From assembly GCF_947507565.1 (NCBI RefSeq), contig NC_089175.1, positions 4,391,733 through 4,455,732 of the forward strand: a stretch of DNA of 64,000 nt, read 5' to 3'. The notes below the pieces were generated by a model that was not told the DNA's origin, did no database searches, and saw only the letters and a list, made by a program, of their open reading frames with translations. Origin of the DNA: Oscarella lobularis (taxonomy: Eukaryota; Porifera; Homoscleromorpha; Homosclerophorida; Oscarellidae). Shown here piece after piece: positions 1 to 11,232 of the stretch; the first letter of the stretch is position 1, and the number at the start of each line of letters is the position of its first letter. Both the position numbers and the translations under genes were made by a program.

Positions 1-631
1 TTACCTTTTCTTTGGCTCCGTTGCCTCGATGAATAGATTAATGCAAGCGTAACAGCAACGTACGGTCCGTTTGACCATCCGTTTTCGGCGAGGAGAAGAA
101 ACTGAGACGGACACTATGGTTTGACCGTCGACGTGGCAGATGATCGCGCGAGCTGATCAGGCGACATAGCTACTCGTCTCACGCCGATCCAGAGCGCAAG
201 GTGTGTCGCCAAGTCGAAAGAGGCTAAAATTCGCCTTAGGCTAATTAGGGACAGATCGAGCCACTTGAAGGCGGGATCGTGAGAAGCAGCGGCTTTCCGT
301 ACAGAAAGCAGGCGCTCTCGCGCCATTCTTCGCCAATGCTTCGTGCAAGTCCACGAAACGTATCATTCATCGGGCCGGAGCGCGACTCCAACCAACTCGA
401 TCGATACTGGTACGGAAGCACGGCCGCGGCGAGCACGTACTGTACTCGATATCGATCGACGGCTTCAAGTTGTTCACGACGCGGCCCGAGTCGTAGGATC
501 GACGTCGACTGTAGACTTTCTGAGTCCATTGGGCTTGTCTGTTCGGGGAAGCGATCCAGATTATATACAGGTGTGCGCTTGCCTCGCTGTGATTTGCTAG
601 GCAAACTATAATCTAATCAAGACGCTGCATA
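1..631. other. 5' intergenic stretch, no gene supported
   Basis: Several short open frames occur on both strands but none has a start in good context, a recognisable domain, or a consistent splice pattern. The last 40 bases, just before the ATG at 632, resemble the stretch upstream of the paralogous gene at 9102 (a TGATTTGCT motif followed by a TAATCAA motif), so this end probably holds the promoter and 5' leader of the first gene. Confidence 0.4.
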
Positions 632-2509
632 ATGGCTGGCTTGCTTGTTGCCGCGATCGCTCTGCTCGCGACGCGTTCAGAGTCCGCTGCCGCCTATTTT
701 ATAGAAAACACCCTGATCGTTTCCCTGAAACCAACCAGGTTGGCCGAAACTTAGTTGCGCTCAAGCTGTCAACACATATCTTCCCTAATTGGATTCATTT
801 GTCTCTCGTCTACTGTAGCGTTCGGCGGCAGCTAAAGCCATACCAGGTTTTAGATAGTCCCGCGAATCAGTACGTTCACGTAGCGTTGAACGGATCGGTC
901 ACCTTGTGGTATCGGCGCAACAGTTCTGTCGGCGGCAATGTGCGCCTCATGAGCTGGGCAATTATGCCCTTCCACAGGGCTATTCCGAAAAACGACGCCA
1001 GATACAGCCAAATTTGGGACCGTGACGAATCGACGACGACATTGCGCCTGACGAAAATCGACGAGATTATTTTGAAGCAATCCTTCAGAGCCGTTGCCAA
1101 CGTCTATCCTGTACGCCTAACCACCACAAGTGGGACTGTCCATATATTAAAGGAAAGTGCGTCAAACAAGACAGTAGTTGTCAAATTTTCATTTGCCATT
1201 CTGTGCAGAGGACTATATACTAACAGTGGCTCAAGAGCGTCATCTGACTGGAAAAATTCAGCTCAAAGCAACTGTCGTTCAAGGAAGCCCTCCTATTTTC
1301 CTGACTCTCCGTAACTCGACGTCAAACAAATCCATAAATCTGTTGAAAGTCGCAAGCAACCCGGACGTTCACGTCGCTCTGATTGACTCATCAAAGCACA
1401 ATAATGTGAGTCAATTCATCATTGTTGCAGAGAACGCTGTGCGGATGGACGCAATCAAAGTGAACGTCTTTTTGCGAAGTAGTTTCTTACTAACTTGTGT
1501 AGACTGCTAGTAATTGTCTTCTGCAGATTTTGGTTCGCTATTGGGCTGTCAAGTCTTTGACTTGATCGACACGAATTCAACGCTAGTTTACGTTGAATGC
1601 GGCTATTATTCCTACCCAATTTCAACTGGTGAACTAGCGTGTACAGGCGTGAATTCAAACGTTTTCCGGCTTAGAAAGACGACGAGTGAACAAAATCACT
1701 GGCTTCATTCCATGTTTCCAGTCTACCTCCAATTTGTAGCAGAAAGCGCGAACATTAGAATGTGCGGCGACCTTTTTCTGGACTGCCTATTGAAAGTGAA
1801 AAACGGCTGGGAAAGCAAGATATATCTTGTGAAACTAAACTTCCGTGTCTCGTGCAAAGACGAAGATAAGCCACCAACGTCTTCTACTTCTGCAACGCCT
1901 AGCTCGCCGGCGGTACAGACTGTGTCTAATACTTTTATTTCTACACTAATACTGATATTTCTACAAAGATTTCTTCAGTTGCCTTGTGTCCAGTGCAAGA
2001 CAAATCTAATAGAACAATGTTGGCTGTTTCTGACGTCACGTTTGACAATGACAGCGCTGATGTGGCTTTCATTGCATCAGACGCCGGCAATATTACAGTG
2101 ACGATTGCTTTCAAGGACGGAAGAACGGTCTCATTTCAGAAACAAATTCAAGTGATTACGCCAGGTAAAGAAAATTAATACTAATGGTTGGTACAACACA
2201 CGTATGTACGTATAGATGAATCGCCAACAGCATTCTACCAGACTTATCAGATTGCGCTGATAGTTGTCAGCCTCGCCTTTCTTGGCCTGACGTGCGCGGT
2301 TTCTCTCTATCTCAGCCGCGTTAGATGCATTGCCAAAAAGAAGTAAGGAGTGCTGTACTACTGTAATGCAGTGTGCAAGAATTTAAATTTGTAGGGATTG
2401 TTCTACACATCAGCCACCCCAGAGTGGAGAGAGTCATACTGCTGTAGAATCTGAAGTGATGCATGTCAACCCGTTGTACCTCTCTAGCCAGGGAGCAAGC
2501 GTTGCATAA
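632..2509 (+). CDS. Type I membrane protein with NPxY tail, paralogue A (seven exons)
   Basis: I do not recognise this family. Exons read as 632-738, 819-1156, 1209-1478, 1527-1912, 1969-2164, 2216-2342 and 2395-2509, giving 512 residues in one frame with GT-AG introns of about 50-80 bp. Visible: an N-terminal hydrophobic signal peptide, a Cys-poor beta-rich region, a domain with GCQVFD, ECGYYSYP and MCGDLFLDC cysteine motifs, a Ser/Thr/Pro stalk, a membrane-proximal domain, one TM segment (about 20 residues, in the 2216-2342 exon), and a short tail ending in a NPLY motif, which fits NPxY sorting or PTB-domain binding. It is paralogous to the gene at 9102-10932 along its whole length. Two introns here (739-818 and 1913-1968) are absent from that copy. 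If the last intron is retained, translation stops right after the Lys-rich stop-transfer sequence. Confidence 0.7.
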
Positions 2510-2540
2510 CTCTGCTACGCAGTAGGAAAACCCTGATGAA

Positions 2541-2841
2541 TGAATTAGAATTAGAGTAGTTCAATTTTCTAAACTTTTCTTTGGCCCTCCAGACTGCTTT
2601 GTCAATACTATAGTATAGTGAGAACGTGCTCAACACGTCGTCCAGACGGATTCACTGTACAGCAGTAAATGATCGGAAAAACACAACGCGCACAGCACAT
2701 CAGTTGCACACATATAGAAAAAACAGAGATAAAAACAAATAGGAAAAAAAAAGAGACGCCAATTCCGGACCGATCTCACCTCCGCTTCCTACGTTCTCAA
2801 GGTCCGCCAATCGTACCGCGGATTAGGCGCGTGCGTCAACC
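2541..2841. repeat. Segmental duplication end: 3' flank of paralogue A plus a UBASH3 3' fragment
   Basis: This stretch matches 10976-11285, the 3' flank of paralogue B and the convergent 3' end of UBASH3. Shared blocks include the CACTGTACAGCAGT and GCGCACAGCACATCAGTTGC stretches and the last codons of UBASH3. On the minus strand about 2791-2840 still encodes the UBASH3 C-terminus (ends WRTLRT then stop, against WRSLRT in the intact gene). Homology stops abruptly at about 2841, inside what was UBASH3 coding sequence, so the duplicated block carried only the tail of the neighbouring gene. Confidence 0.75.
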
Positions 2842-2870
2842 GTTTACTCGCACGTCTCCCACGCTCGTCA

Positions 2871-3847
2871 TGCCTCTCACTTGCAAAATCGCGATTTTAG
2901 CCAAGTCTCAGCTGAGCGTGAAACAGGGACAAACGTCAGAACTGAGTTTCTCGGTTTCGGCATTTAGAAAGGACGACTTTAGTAAAAGACGACTTAGGCA
3001 TTTCTAGCTCTCCAAGTCCAACGTCATTCAGCCTGGCTGCTAATACAGCGAAGCATCGTTTCTCAGTGCAATCTTGCTATAAAAACTGGGTTCGATTCAG
3101 TCACAGTTACAGTGACATCTCAGACGACAAACGAGCTCAGCTCGTTCATCGTTCGACTCTTCATCGATTCAGAGGTAAAACTACCAAACTTTGATAACGA
3201 TATACGATTATTCTGCTGTTTTGTCACTTCAGAAACATGTGACCGTGTATCAAGCAACTGTAACTTCATGTGGACAGCCGCTCTAACAATTATAGACACC
3301 GGTTCAGGATTAGAGACAATTGATTCAACAGAAACGATCGGCTTTTTCTATGAGAAATTCTAATACCTTTGCGGATGTATCCATTACCGTGTCTTGCTGC
3401 AATGAAAGCGTCAATGTGTCCGCTATAGACGCGTCAGGAAACAGAGCTATCTGTTCGGTTAGCAGAGAAAGTCGTCCAGTCCCAGACTGCAGTCGAATTA
3501 CCTGTCTCAATGGAGGAATATGCGGAGGAGAAAGTACGTGTGTGTGCTTGAGAGGATACTACGGGGACGACTGTGGTCAAGGTAGTCGCGGTCAAAATCT
3601 ATTATTTATGATGACGGTTCTCTTCTCAGAGGGGTGTCCAATGCCGAGTCTTCCCAGTGGTGGACACGTCAGCGAGATGTCTAATTTTCACGTAGGAAGT
3701 ATGGTTGAAATTTCTTGTGAGGAAAATCATGAAATGATGGGCGAGAATTCGCTGACGTGCTGTTCGTTTGGGTGGGCTGGTTCGACTCCAATGTGCATCG
3801 ATAGCAGCAGCAGTAAGAAACACGCTTTGGTCGACGTGCACAAATGA
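2871..3847 (+). CDS. Extracellular modular protein with EGF and sushi domains (partial, exon structure unsure)
   Basis: Pieces in plus-strand frames: a beta-rich segment ending at a GTAAAA donor near 3174; a segment from about 3235 with a TCDRVSSNC-type motif, then WTAALTIIDTGSGL, a pattern seen in the beta-sandwich region of VWA7-like and related matrix proteins; an SCC...NGNRA-type strand; an EGF-like domain at about 3486-3578 (six cysteines, TCLNGGICGGESTCVCLRGY); then a sushi/CCP domain at about 3630-3790 (GCPMPSLPSGG start, four cysteines). The frame stops at 3847. Frames change at about 3360, which needs an intron or marks damage. A weakly sushi-like remnant follows near 4200-4250. It may be a short secreted protein or a decayed 3' part of a larger one. 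Confidence 0.5.
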
Positions 3848-4467
3848 AGGACTTTGACTTAGGTGGAGCTCATGCCGTGGAAAAGTCGACGATCCTTTGC
3901 TTTACCGTAGTTTTGGCTTCGATGGCGAAATATCTTGCTGCTGAATAACGATACGATGCCGTTCGTGTGAATATTTGCGTGAATTAGGAATAGACTTGCT
4001 TCTGCACAGCTGACGACGACGTGCCTAATCAGAAAAAACGGTTTTGCGTCTGTTTGTCCCCGTTTACTTCACGTTGAAAGAAATGTCCCCGACTGGGGCT
4101 CCTTTCGAAATTGACGCACCTGTGCAGTCCTTCCGCAAAGTAGACACCTACACAACGGCGATACGGTCTCGACTCACACCACAGTGGCCACGAAACACAA
4201 AATTCTGTGCCAACCCGGATATCACGTGTTTAGACATATGGTGTTATCAGAGATTAAATAGGAGACTGGTGGCAGACTAAGCTAAGAACGTCCAAAAATT
4301 CTAAAACTACAAAACAATGTCAGAACTCGGTCGCCCACTGTTATACCCATCAAGGTATCAAAGCCATACCCGTAGCAAGCGCGGTAAATACTACACAAAG
4401 CCAGTAAGAACAGGGCACTCTGAACCCGGATCCTTTTTTACCTAAAAAAGAGCGCAGGTCTACTTAT
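3848..4467. other. Intergenic, possible decayed sushi exon
   Basis: A plus-strand stretch around 4195-4255 reads as a Cys-Gln-Pro-Gly-Tyr segment typical of the second half of a sushi domain, but no full domain or splice frame can be built. Nothing else is supported here. Confidence 0.3.
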
Positions 4468-4865
4468 TCAGCCAAGATTTTTTTCTAAAGAGCGTATACA
4501 TTGCGTACCCATTTTTAGCTCTACTGTTACATTGATGTCAGGACCAGTCTGGTCAGCAGCACCATGCAACTGTAGCACAGCAATAATTTTCTTCCCATTT
4601 GCTGCTTGCGTAAGAGACTCAATGACAAGCCTCACAGTTGTTGCAAGGTTTGTGATGACTGTGCACTGAGAATTCCAATGAGTAGAACGGTCTTCAATGA
4701 CATCGTCCTCAGATGTCTTGAACGCAGCATCTGCTAAGTTCGTAGCGCCGTCAGCAGTTCTGAAGCCGCTGACGTCAATCGTTATGTCCAAGCTGTCTCC
4801 TTCCTGGTAGGAAATCTCAGTCGAATCGCCTGGCTTCAAATCAATCACCCAGGTTTTCCCAGCGC
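4468..4865 (-). CDS. Terminal exon of an unrecognised gene
   Basis: A 132-codon open frame begins immediately after a good acceptor (pyrimidine-rich tract ending TAG, at the minus-strand side of 4866) and runs to a stop at 4468. The product is hydrophilic with alternating beta-type pattern, a WVIDLKPGDSTEISYQEGD segment near the start and two cysteines. No domain is recognised. Upstream exons on the minus strand would lie above 4930; an open frame around 4930-5290 was considered but no convincing junction was found. It could be the 3' end of a small secreted protein. Confidence 0.35.
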
Positions 4866-5299
4866 CTAGAATAAACAAAAAAATTAGAACCGTGTATTAA
4901 TTAATTAATAAGGTAGCGTTAGTGTAATTTATCTGCTCAATTGGTTTAGTAAATAACGTCTTATACAAAAAATCAATTCTGACTGGTGCTTTACCAAAGC
5001 AACAGCAACGTGTACCTTGAAATTGTACAGTACAATGGCAACGTCATAGACTAGACAGTCCATATGACATAATACAAAATTCGAGTGTGAACCGTATATA
5101 CGTGTATTAAATTCAATGAGGGGTTTATTAAAAGGGGGACCCGCTACCGAGACACCACGTTTGGCTTCCCAGAACGCATCATCAAAGTCACACGAACGCT
5201 TCATTCTGTGCCTTGGAGACTTGGGACGCACAGAAATAGCAGAAGCATTCAACAACTCAGTCTCAAGCATGATGATGCTCCGTAAAAGCATAGATCTCT

Positions 5300-6856
5300 T
5301 CTACTATCTATGGTAAAAGCATGATAGCCTCTCGATAAAAGGGCCTGAGTACGCAATACGTCATAGGAATCAGCGTGAAAGAGCTTCGCAACCAAAGAAA
5401 AAGGAGAACATGCCAGTAACTAAAACCCAGACGCACCTGTGTGAAGTAAACTAGAGAAAAATAGCAGTTTGACCGCCACTGACGTCTTCATCATTGCTAG
5501 CTACCACTGGTTTAGAAGTATGCTTGTTGAAGATACGGGAATACGTCAAAATTCACTAATAGTTCACTTTGCGCGCGCTAAAATCGAAACAATTACTGTG
5601 AGGCCTACAGTTGAGGCCTACGCAATATGTTATTATTAGAACAACAAGTAAGGATTTAAAAAACGCGACAGGTTACACTACAGGTGCAACTTAGAGAAAC
5701 TTGAATTACAGCGGGCAATTCTCGAGCAAATCGTATTTCGTTATTTGCTGTCAAAGTACACATCACTGAAAAAGCCAAATATCTGGCTACTAGTAAGGCC
5801 TCACTGAGCTAGGCGCTACATCAGTCTAGACCCTGGCGGCCTTGCCGCAGGATTGGGCTAATCGTGAGTAGGCTATTAGCTCCCCCGTCATAGGGCCAGC
5901 CTACACAACCTCAAAGAAGCTCTTCAAACTAAGTCGTTTGGCTCTCCCATACACCAATAAGGCTTATCCTTGCTTTACCTTTTTGAGTTCTTTCAGCAAT
6001 CATGCCGTGATGATTCGATGCTGGGGAGCAGAGGCTGCCAACGGCTTGAGTGACATATCATCTGCAATAACTTGATTGAAATCATCTGAAACGTTCAAAT
6101 TCTCGCAGAGCTGATGATAGTTCACGGTTTCTTCAACGCGAAGGCGGTGCGATTGAGGCCGTCTTCAGATAATCATGTGATGTAACTAATCGTTGCCATA
6201 GTTACAGCTGGCACGCGCGCCGCCGCGACAACGAGCGAATTTCTTGGCACCGGTGCGATGTCGAGTCCTTGTCAAGTCGAAGCAAAGTTCGTTCCCTGAC
6301 GTTCGTCCTGTTTGGTCCATCATTGCGTCGTCCAAAGAACACGGACGCCAAAACACTGAAAGAAAACTTCTAGATTAGGACGAGTCGCCTAAGAGGCTCG
6401 GCCACTAACGCCCAGGACACCGGTTTCGAACAACCAGTTACTAAGTAATATGAGGAGCGGACGCGGGGTTCGAGAGAAGCTGTTAGCGATATTACTGATA
6501 AGGGCGGCTCGTTCTCACCGGGGGCCGTCGCCGCCCCACCAATTTAGTCCGTGAGTGCCGCGGCTTCACCGAGCGCGAACGCAAGTTCGATCTAGTGAGC
6601 ACTGGCCAAACTCAAGGTCAAAACTTGAAGCCGTCGAAGACGCCTCCGGCCACCGGCGGGCCCAACGGCGCACTAACAGGGCTGCCTACTCGGCTACTGT
6701 AGCTTAGCTAACTACGGCGAAAGGTGCGTAGGCACGCTGTAAATATACCTACCAGTTAGCTGCCACGGCTCCGGTCACAAAAAATACCCCAGCGACGATA
6801 CATTCAGCAGAGATAACTGCATTCAGCAGCCTGGGAAGTGTACAATACTGTACCAT
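5300..6856. other. 1.5 kb without supported genes
   Basis: I see no long frame, splice-consistent exon chain, tRNA-like or rRNA-like sequence here. Composition is mixed, with GC-rich patches around 6180-6680. Confidence 0.4.
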
Positions 6857-6989
6857 TCACGGTTCTGGGGTTCGGTGGATCATAGATACTCTTCTTCTAG
6901 TATCTATGGGTGGATCGATGCCGCGTGTGGCTGCTGATCGTTCGGGTCGGGTCTGTCGGACCAGACGGCCACCGGGGCACAGAGAGATC

Positions 6990-8690
6990 TGATCCGACAT
7001 GGTCGGACTACGCGTGGTCGAGAGAGAACGCTTTTCTGATTTGCTGGCTATAATCAAATTATAGCGTTCTCAACAAACCATTGTTCAATCGCTCAAAAGC
7101 TTCCTAGTTCCTACTGTACTAACGTGCGTATTAACCGTGACAGATAGCGGTCTAAAAACGGTCAGCCGAATAGAAAAATTTTCGTCTCAAGGGCGCCTGC
7201 GGTTCGAGGGAGAACAGAAATAACTCTCTGCACGCAATTCTACGTCCGTCAACACTGCCAAAGCTAGACTCGTGATATTGACACCAGTTCATTTATTTTC
7301 TTGCGGCGAACACTGCAGTCTTGACTCGTTGGGTTTTTATGTGGGCTTCCAGTTTCTTTGACTTGAACATCACTTCAACGTATAACGAGTCAGCAAAATC
7401 TCTAGCTTGACTGGTCTACCTAACAATAAGTCGTCGCACATTCTATAATGTGTGGCAACGTTTTCCTGGATTGCATGTTGAAGACGAAGAATGGCTAAAC
7501 AGCGTCAAGTATATACCACATAAAGACTACCACATAAAGACTCAACATCCGTCTCTCATGGAAAAGGAAAATAAGCCAAGAGCTGTTTCTCTTTCGACCT
7601 ACCTAATTCAGCTGCTCCTAGCTCCTAGCTCCGAGTCACCGCTAAAACTGTGTCTACTAAATGTCTGTACACCTCAGCCAGCCTTGTGTCCAGTACAAGA
7701 CAAACCTAACTATATCACTTTTGGTGACTGTGATTGCATTCAAAATGGAAGAACAGTATGGCAGCTAGAGAAAAATAAATACTGTTGGTTGGTATTACGT
7801 GGTTAGTATTACGTACTTGCAATGAATCGTTCTGCGCACGGAAACCGTTGAACACTCCACTTTCAAGTAGCAGGAAGTCTGCACAGGTTCGTTTCAAACG
7901 AAAGTCAGCGACAGCCTGAACTCGTTACTTCTGACACGGTGATGGGTCGCTGACTCTAGATCCAATTAAACTAGCTGCCGCGCCGCTCGAGCAGGCAGTC
8001 CGCGTCGCGGAACTCCTGGATACCACGCGGCGGCTGAAACTTGGCTTCTATACGCCAGCAGACTAATTGACTTAGATAAGCAATCAGTCGTGCGCTCAGT
8101 CTTTCAGTGGATGGTATGATCGCATGGCGGTTGGCGTCAGAGTCCCTCTAGCGTTTACAATTGTCGCTATGCTGAGGTTCACATATTCAAAGTCCGCCAG
8201 GGCCGCCTATTTGGTACAAACACCCTGCCCCACCTCCGAGTCTGAGTCATCACTTGGAAACCACCAGGGTACTCCAACTGTACGCAATTTACAGATCCAC
8301 TTTTGTCTCTAGCGTTTGATCACAGCTAAAGCCTACATGTATAGCGTACGACGTATTGAATACAGTTCCAAAAATCAATACATTCACGTACAGCTCAGCA
8401 ACTTTGTGTGTATCAACACAGTTCTGCCAAAAGTAGTAGTAGTAGTCTGCTCTAATGAACTGGTCAGCTATTCCGTTCAACAGGCGTATTCCGAAGAACA
8501 AGGCCAGATGACGAATCATGATCGACGGCCACCTCGGCCCACCTCGCGAGGATTGACGAGCGCATTTTGGGAGACAATCCTTCAAAGCCCCCATTTGGGC
8601 TTACGTCACTAAAGGTCTACCTAAATTTTTCAGGAAGTGGAACAGAGAGTTCGCCAAACAAGAGAATCTCCGCTTTCATTCAGAAACGAA
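6990..8690 (+). pseudogene. Field of decayed fragments of the NPxY membrane-protein family
   Basis: Three pieces are recognisable. At about 7030-7070 lies a copy of the promoter/leader seen upstream of the gene at 9102 (TTTCTGATTTGCT then TATAATCAAATTA). At 7448-7800 an exon-4 piece reads MCGNVFLDCMLKTKNG then hits a stop exactly where the intact genes have Trp, with an ALCPVQDKPN block at about 7682. At 8124-8690 an exon-1/2 piece keeps NQYIHVQLSN and a broken IPKN-like region. The exon-4 piece precedes the exon-1 piece, so at least two dead copies or a rearranged one are present. None can make the full protein. Confidence 0.65.
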
Positions 8691-9101
8691 TTTGTCAATA
8701 AAATAAAATAAATGCTATTATTGGTACTGTATGCATGTATAGACAATCAATCACCTGTGATTCCAGAGGTAAATCTACGCAACTTGTACACGATTTTGTA
8801 ACTGTGTATTGAACATAAACACAGGATTGAAGACAATAGAGCATAAAGAACTTGAACTGTTGACCGCTGACAATACATTGATTCAGCATCGTGGGAAATG
8901 AGTTGCCAGATCGATAATTTGATCAAGTGAGTCTGACCCGCGATCACTTGCCCGCGATGCTCTGGCAGTGATTAGTACACTCACAAAAAGCTTTGTCACG
9001 GTTTCTCCACGTCGTCGCGTGTAGTAATCCTTCTCGGATAGGGGCTGGTGATCTTACTGAAAGCGTTTCTGATTTGCTGTCCTATAATCAAATTAAAGTA
9101 T

Positions 9102-10932
9102 ATGATGGCGAACGGTGACCTGCTAGCAATGGTCGCTCTGGTCGCGACGTGGTCTGCTGTCTCGGTGGAAAGCAAATTGACCGTGTCACTCAAACCAACC
9201 AGTGTTCAATCGCAGCTAAAGCCTATAGCGTACGACGTATTGAATAGTCCCAAAAATCAATACGTTCACGTTGCTTTGAGCGGATCGGCAACTTTGTCCT
9301 ATGTGTATCAGAGCGGTTCTGCCAAAAGTAGCTTGCGTCTAATGAACTGGTCAATTATGCCCTTCAACAGACCTATTCCAAAAAACGACGCCAGATACAG
9401 AGAGACGTGGCACCGTCTTAACGAATCAACGGCCGTGACGACACTTCACCTCACGAAGATCGACGAGACCATTTCGAGACAATCATTCAAAGCTGTTGCT
9501 TACGTCATTCCTAGAAGCCTAACTTCTATAAGCGGAATTGTTCACTTCATAAAAGAAAGTACGTCACCAGTGGCAGTCTTGGTTGTGCGTTAGTTCCATT
9601 CTGTGCAGAGGCTTATACATTTGCAGCGGTTCAGGAACGTCAGTTGAATGGAAAAATTCGTCTTAAGGCATCTGTGGTTCAGGGAAACCTTCCTGTTTCC
9701 TTGACTGTCTGGAATTCTACGTCGAAAAAAGTGCTTAGTCTGATAAAAGTCACAAGCAAGCCCGACGTTTACGTCACGCTGCCAGTGATTGACTCATTGA
9801 AGCATAGCAATGAAAGTCAATTCACTTTTGTTGTGGATAACGATGTGCGGATTGACACAATCAAAGTGAACGTTATTCTACGAAGTAGTTATATACTAAG
9901 TTGGATAGTCTTGTTAATGATCGTCTTCTGCGCAGATTTTGGTCCTTTGTTGGGGTGCCAAGTCTTTGACTCAATCGACGTCAATTCAACGTTAGTTTAC
10001 ATCGAATGCGGTTTTTATTCCTACCCAATTTCAACTGGTGAACTGACGTGTGCAGGTATTAATTCAAACGTTTTTCGGCTTAGGAAGACAACGAGTCAAC
10101 AAAATCGCTGGCTTCGTGGCATGTTTCCTGTCTACTTCCAATTTGTGACAGAAAGTGCTAACATTAAAATGTGCGGAAGCATTTTCTTGGATTGCAAGCT
10201 AATGGCAAAGAATGGCTGGGAAAGTAAAATTTACCATACAAGATTCAACTTCCGTCTTCCGTGTGAAGACGGACCAACAGCTGTTTCACTTCCCACTTCT
10301 GCAACACCTAGTTCGCCACTAACTACCACTGAACCTGTAACGTCTGATATTCCGTCTACTATTGCTCCAAGTGTTTGTACACCTGCTTTGTGTCCAGTGC
10401 AAGATAGACCTAATCTGACAACGCCGGCTGTCTCTTACGCCACTTTTGATGGTCAAGATGTCAATGAAAGCGCTGATGTGGCTCTCATTGCATCAGACGC
10501 TAGCAATATCACATTGACAGTCGCCTTCAAAGACGGAAGAACGGTCTCTTTTCAGAAACGGATTCAAGTGATTACGGCAGGTAGAGGAAAACTGCTACTG
10601 ATGTATTACAGTACATACATATCATCGTATAGATGAATCACCAACGGTATCCTGCCAGACTAATCAGACTTATCAGACTGCACTGATAGTCGTTAGCCTC
10701 ACCTTTTTTGGTCTGACGTGCGCGGTTTCTCTCTATTTCATCTACGTCAGATGCATCACCAAAAAGAAGTAAGGAGACAGAGGAAATACCATTGTAGTAT
10801 GCCAGAATTCGAATCTGTAGGAATTCTTCTACGCCTCAACCTCAGAGTGACAATAGTCATGCTGTGGTAGAATCTGAATGTATGCATGTCAACCCGTCGT
10901 ACCTTTCCAGTCAGGGAGCAAGCGTTGCGTAA
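9102..10932 (+). CDS. Type I membrane protein with NPxY tail, paralogue B (five exons)
   Basis: Exons 9102-9558, 9609-9884, 9936-10580, 10633-10768 and 10821-10932 join in frame to 541 residues; introns are 50-52 bp. Two in-frame ATGs (9102, 9105) precede a hydrophobic signal peptide. The ectodomain carries many Asn-X-Ser/Thr sites, the cysteine motifs shared with paralogue A (GCQVFD, ECGFYSYP, MCGSIFLDC), a Thr/Ser/Pro stalk (about residues 360-385), a CPVQD-containing membrane-proximal domain, one TM helix in the 10633-10768 exon, a short Lys-rich stop-transfer sequence and a tail ending in NPSY, again an NPxY motif. The gene is convergent to UBASH3, about 300 bp away. It has fewer introns than paralogue A. 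The family is unknown to me; a receptor or adhesion role is inferred only from topology. Confidence 0.75.
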
Positions 10933-11232
10933 CTCAGTAGGAAAGCTCCTGTAGCTTTCTCGGTCATGCTGTTGCATTAGAGTAGTTTAAACTTTTTGTT
11001 TTCCGTATGTCGCTATTTGACTTCATCAATAATTTGATCAATCCGCTGTAGTGCTTGACACGTTGTTTTTCCGGACTGATGCACTGTACAGCAGTCAATG
11101 ATTGGAAAAAACACAACGCGCAACGCGCACAGCACATCAGTTGCACACATGTAGAAAAAACCAAAGGGATAAAAATGGATAGGAAAAGAAAAAACGAGAG
11201 GCCAATTCGGGACTGATCTCACCTCCGCTCCC

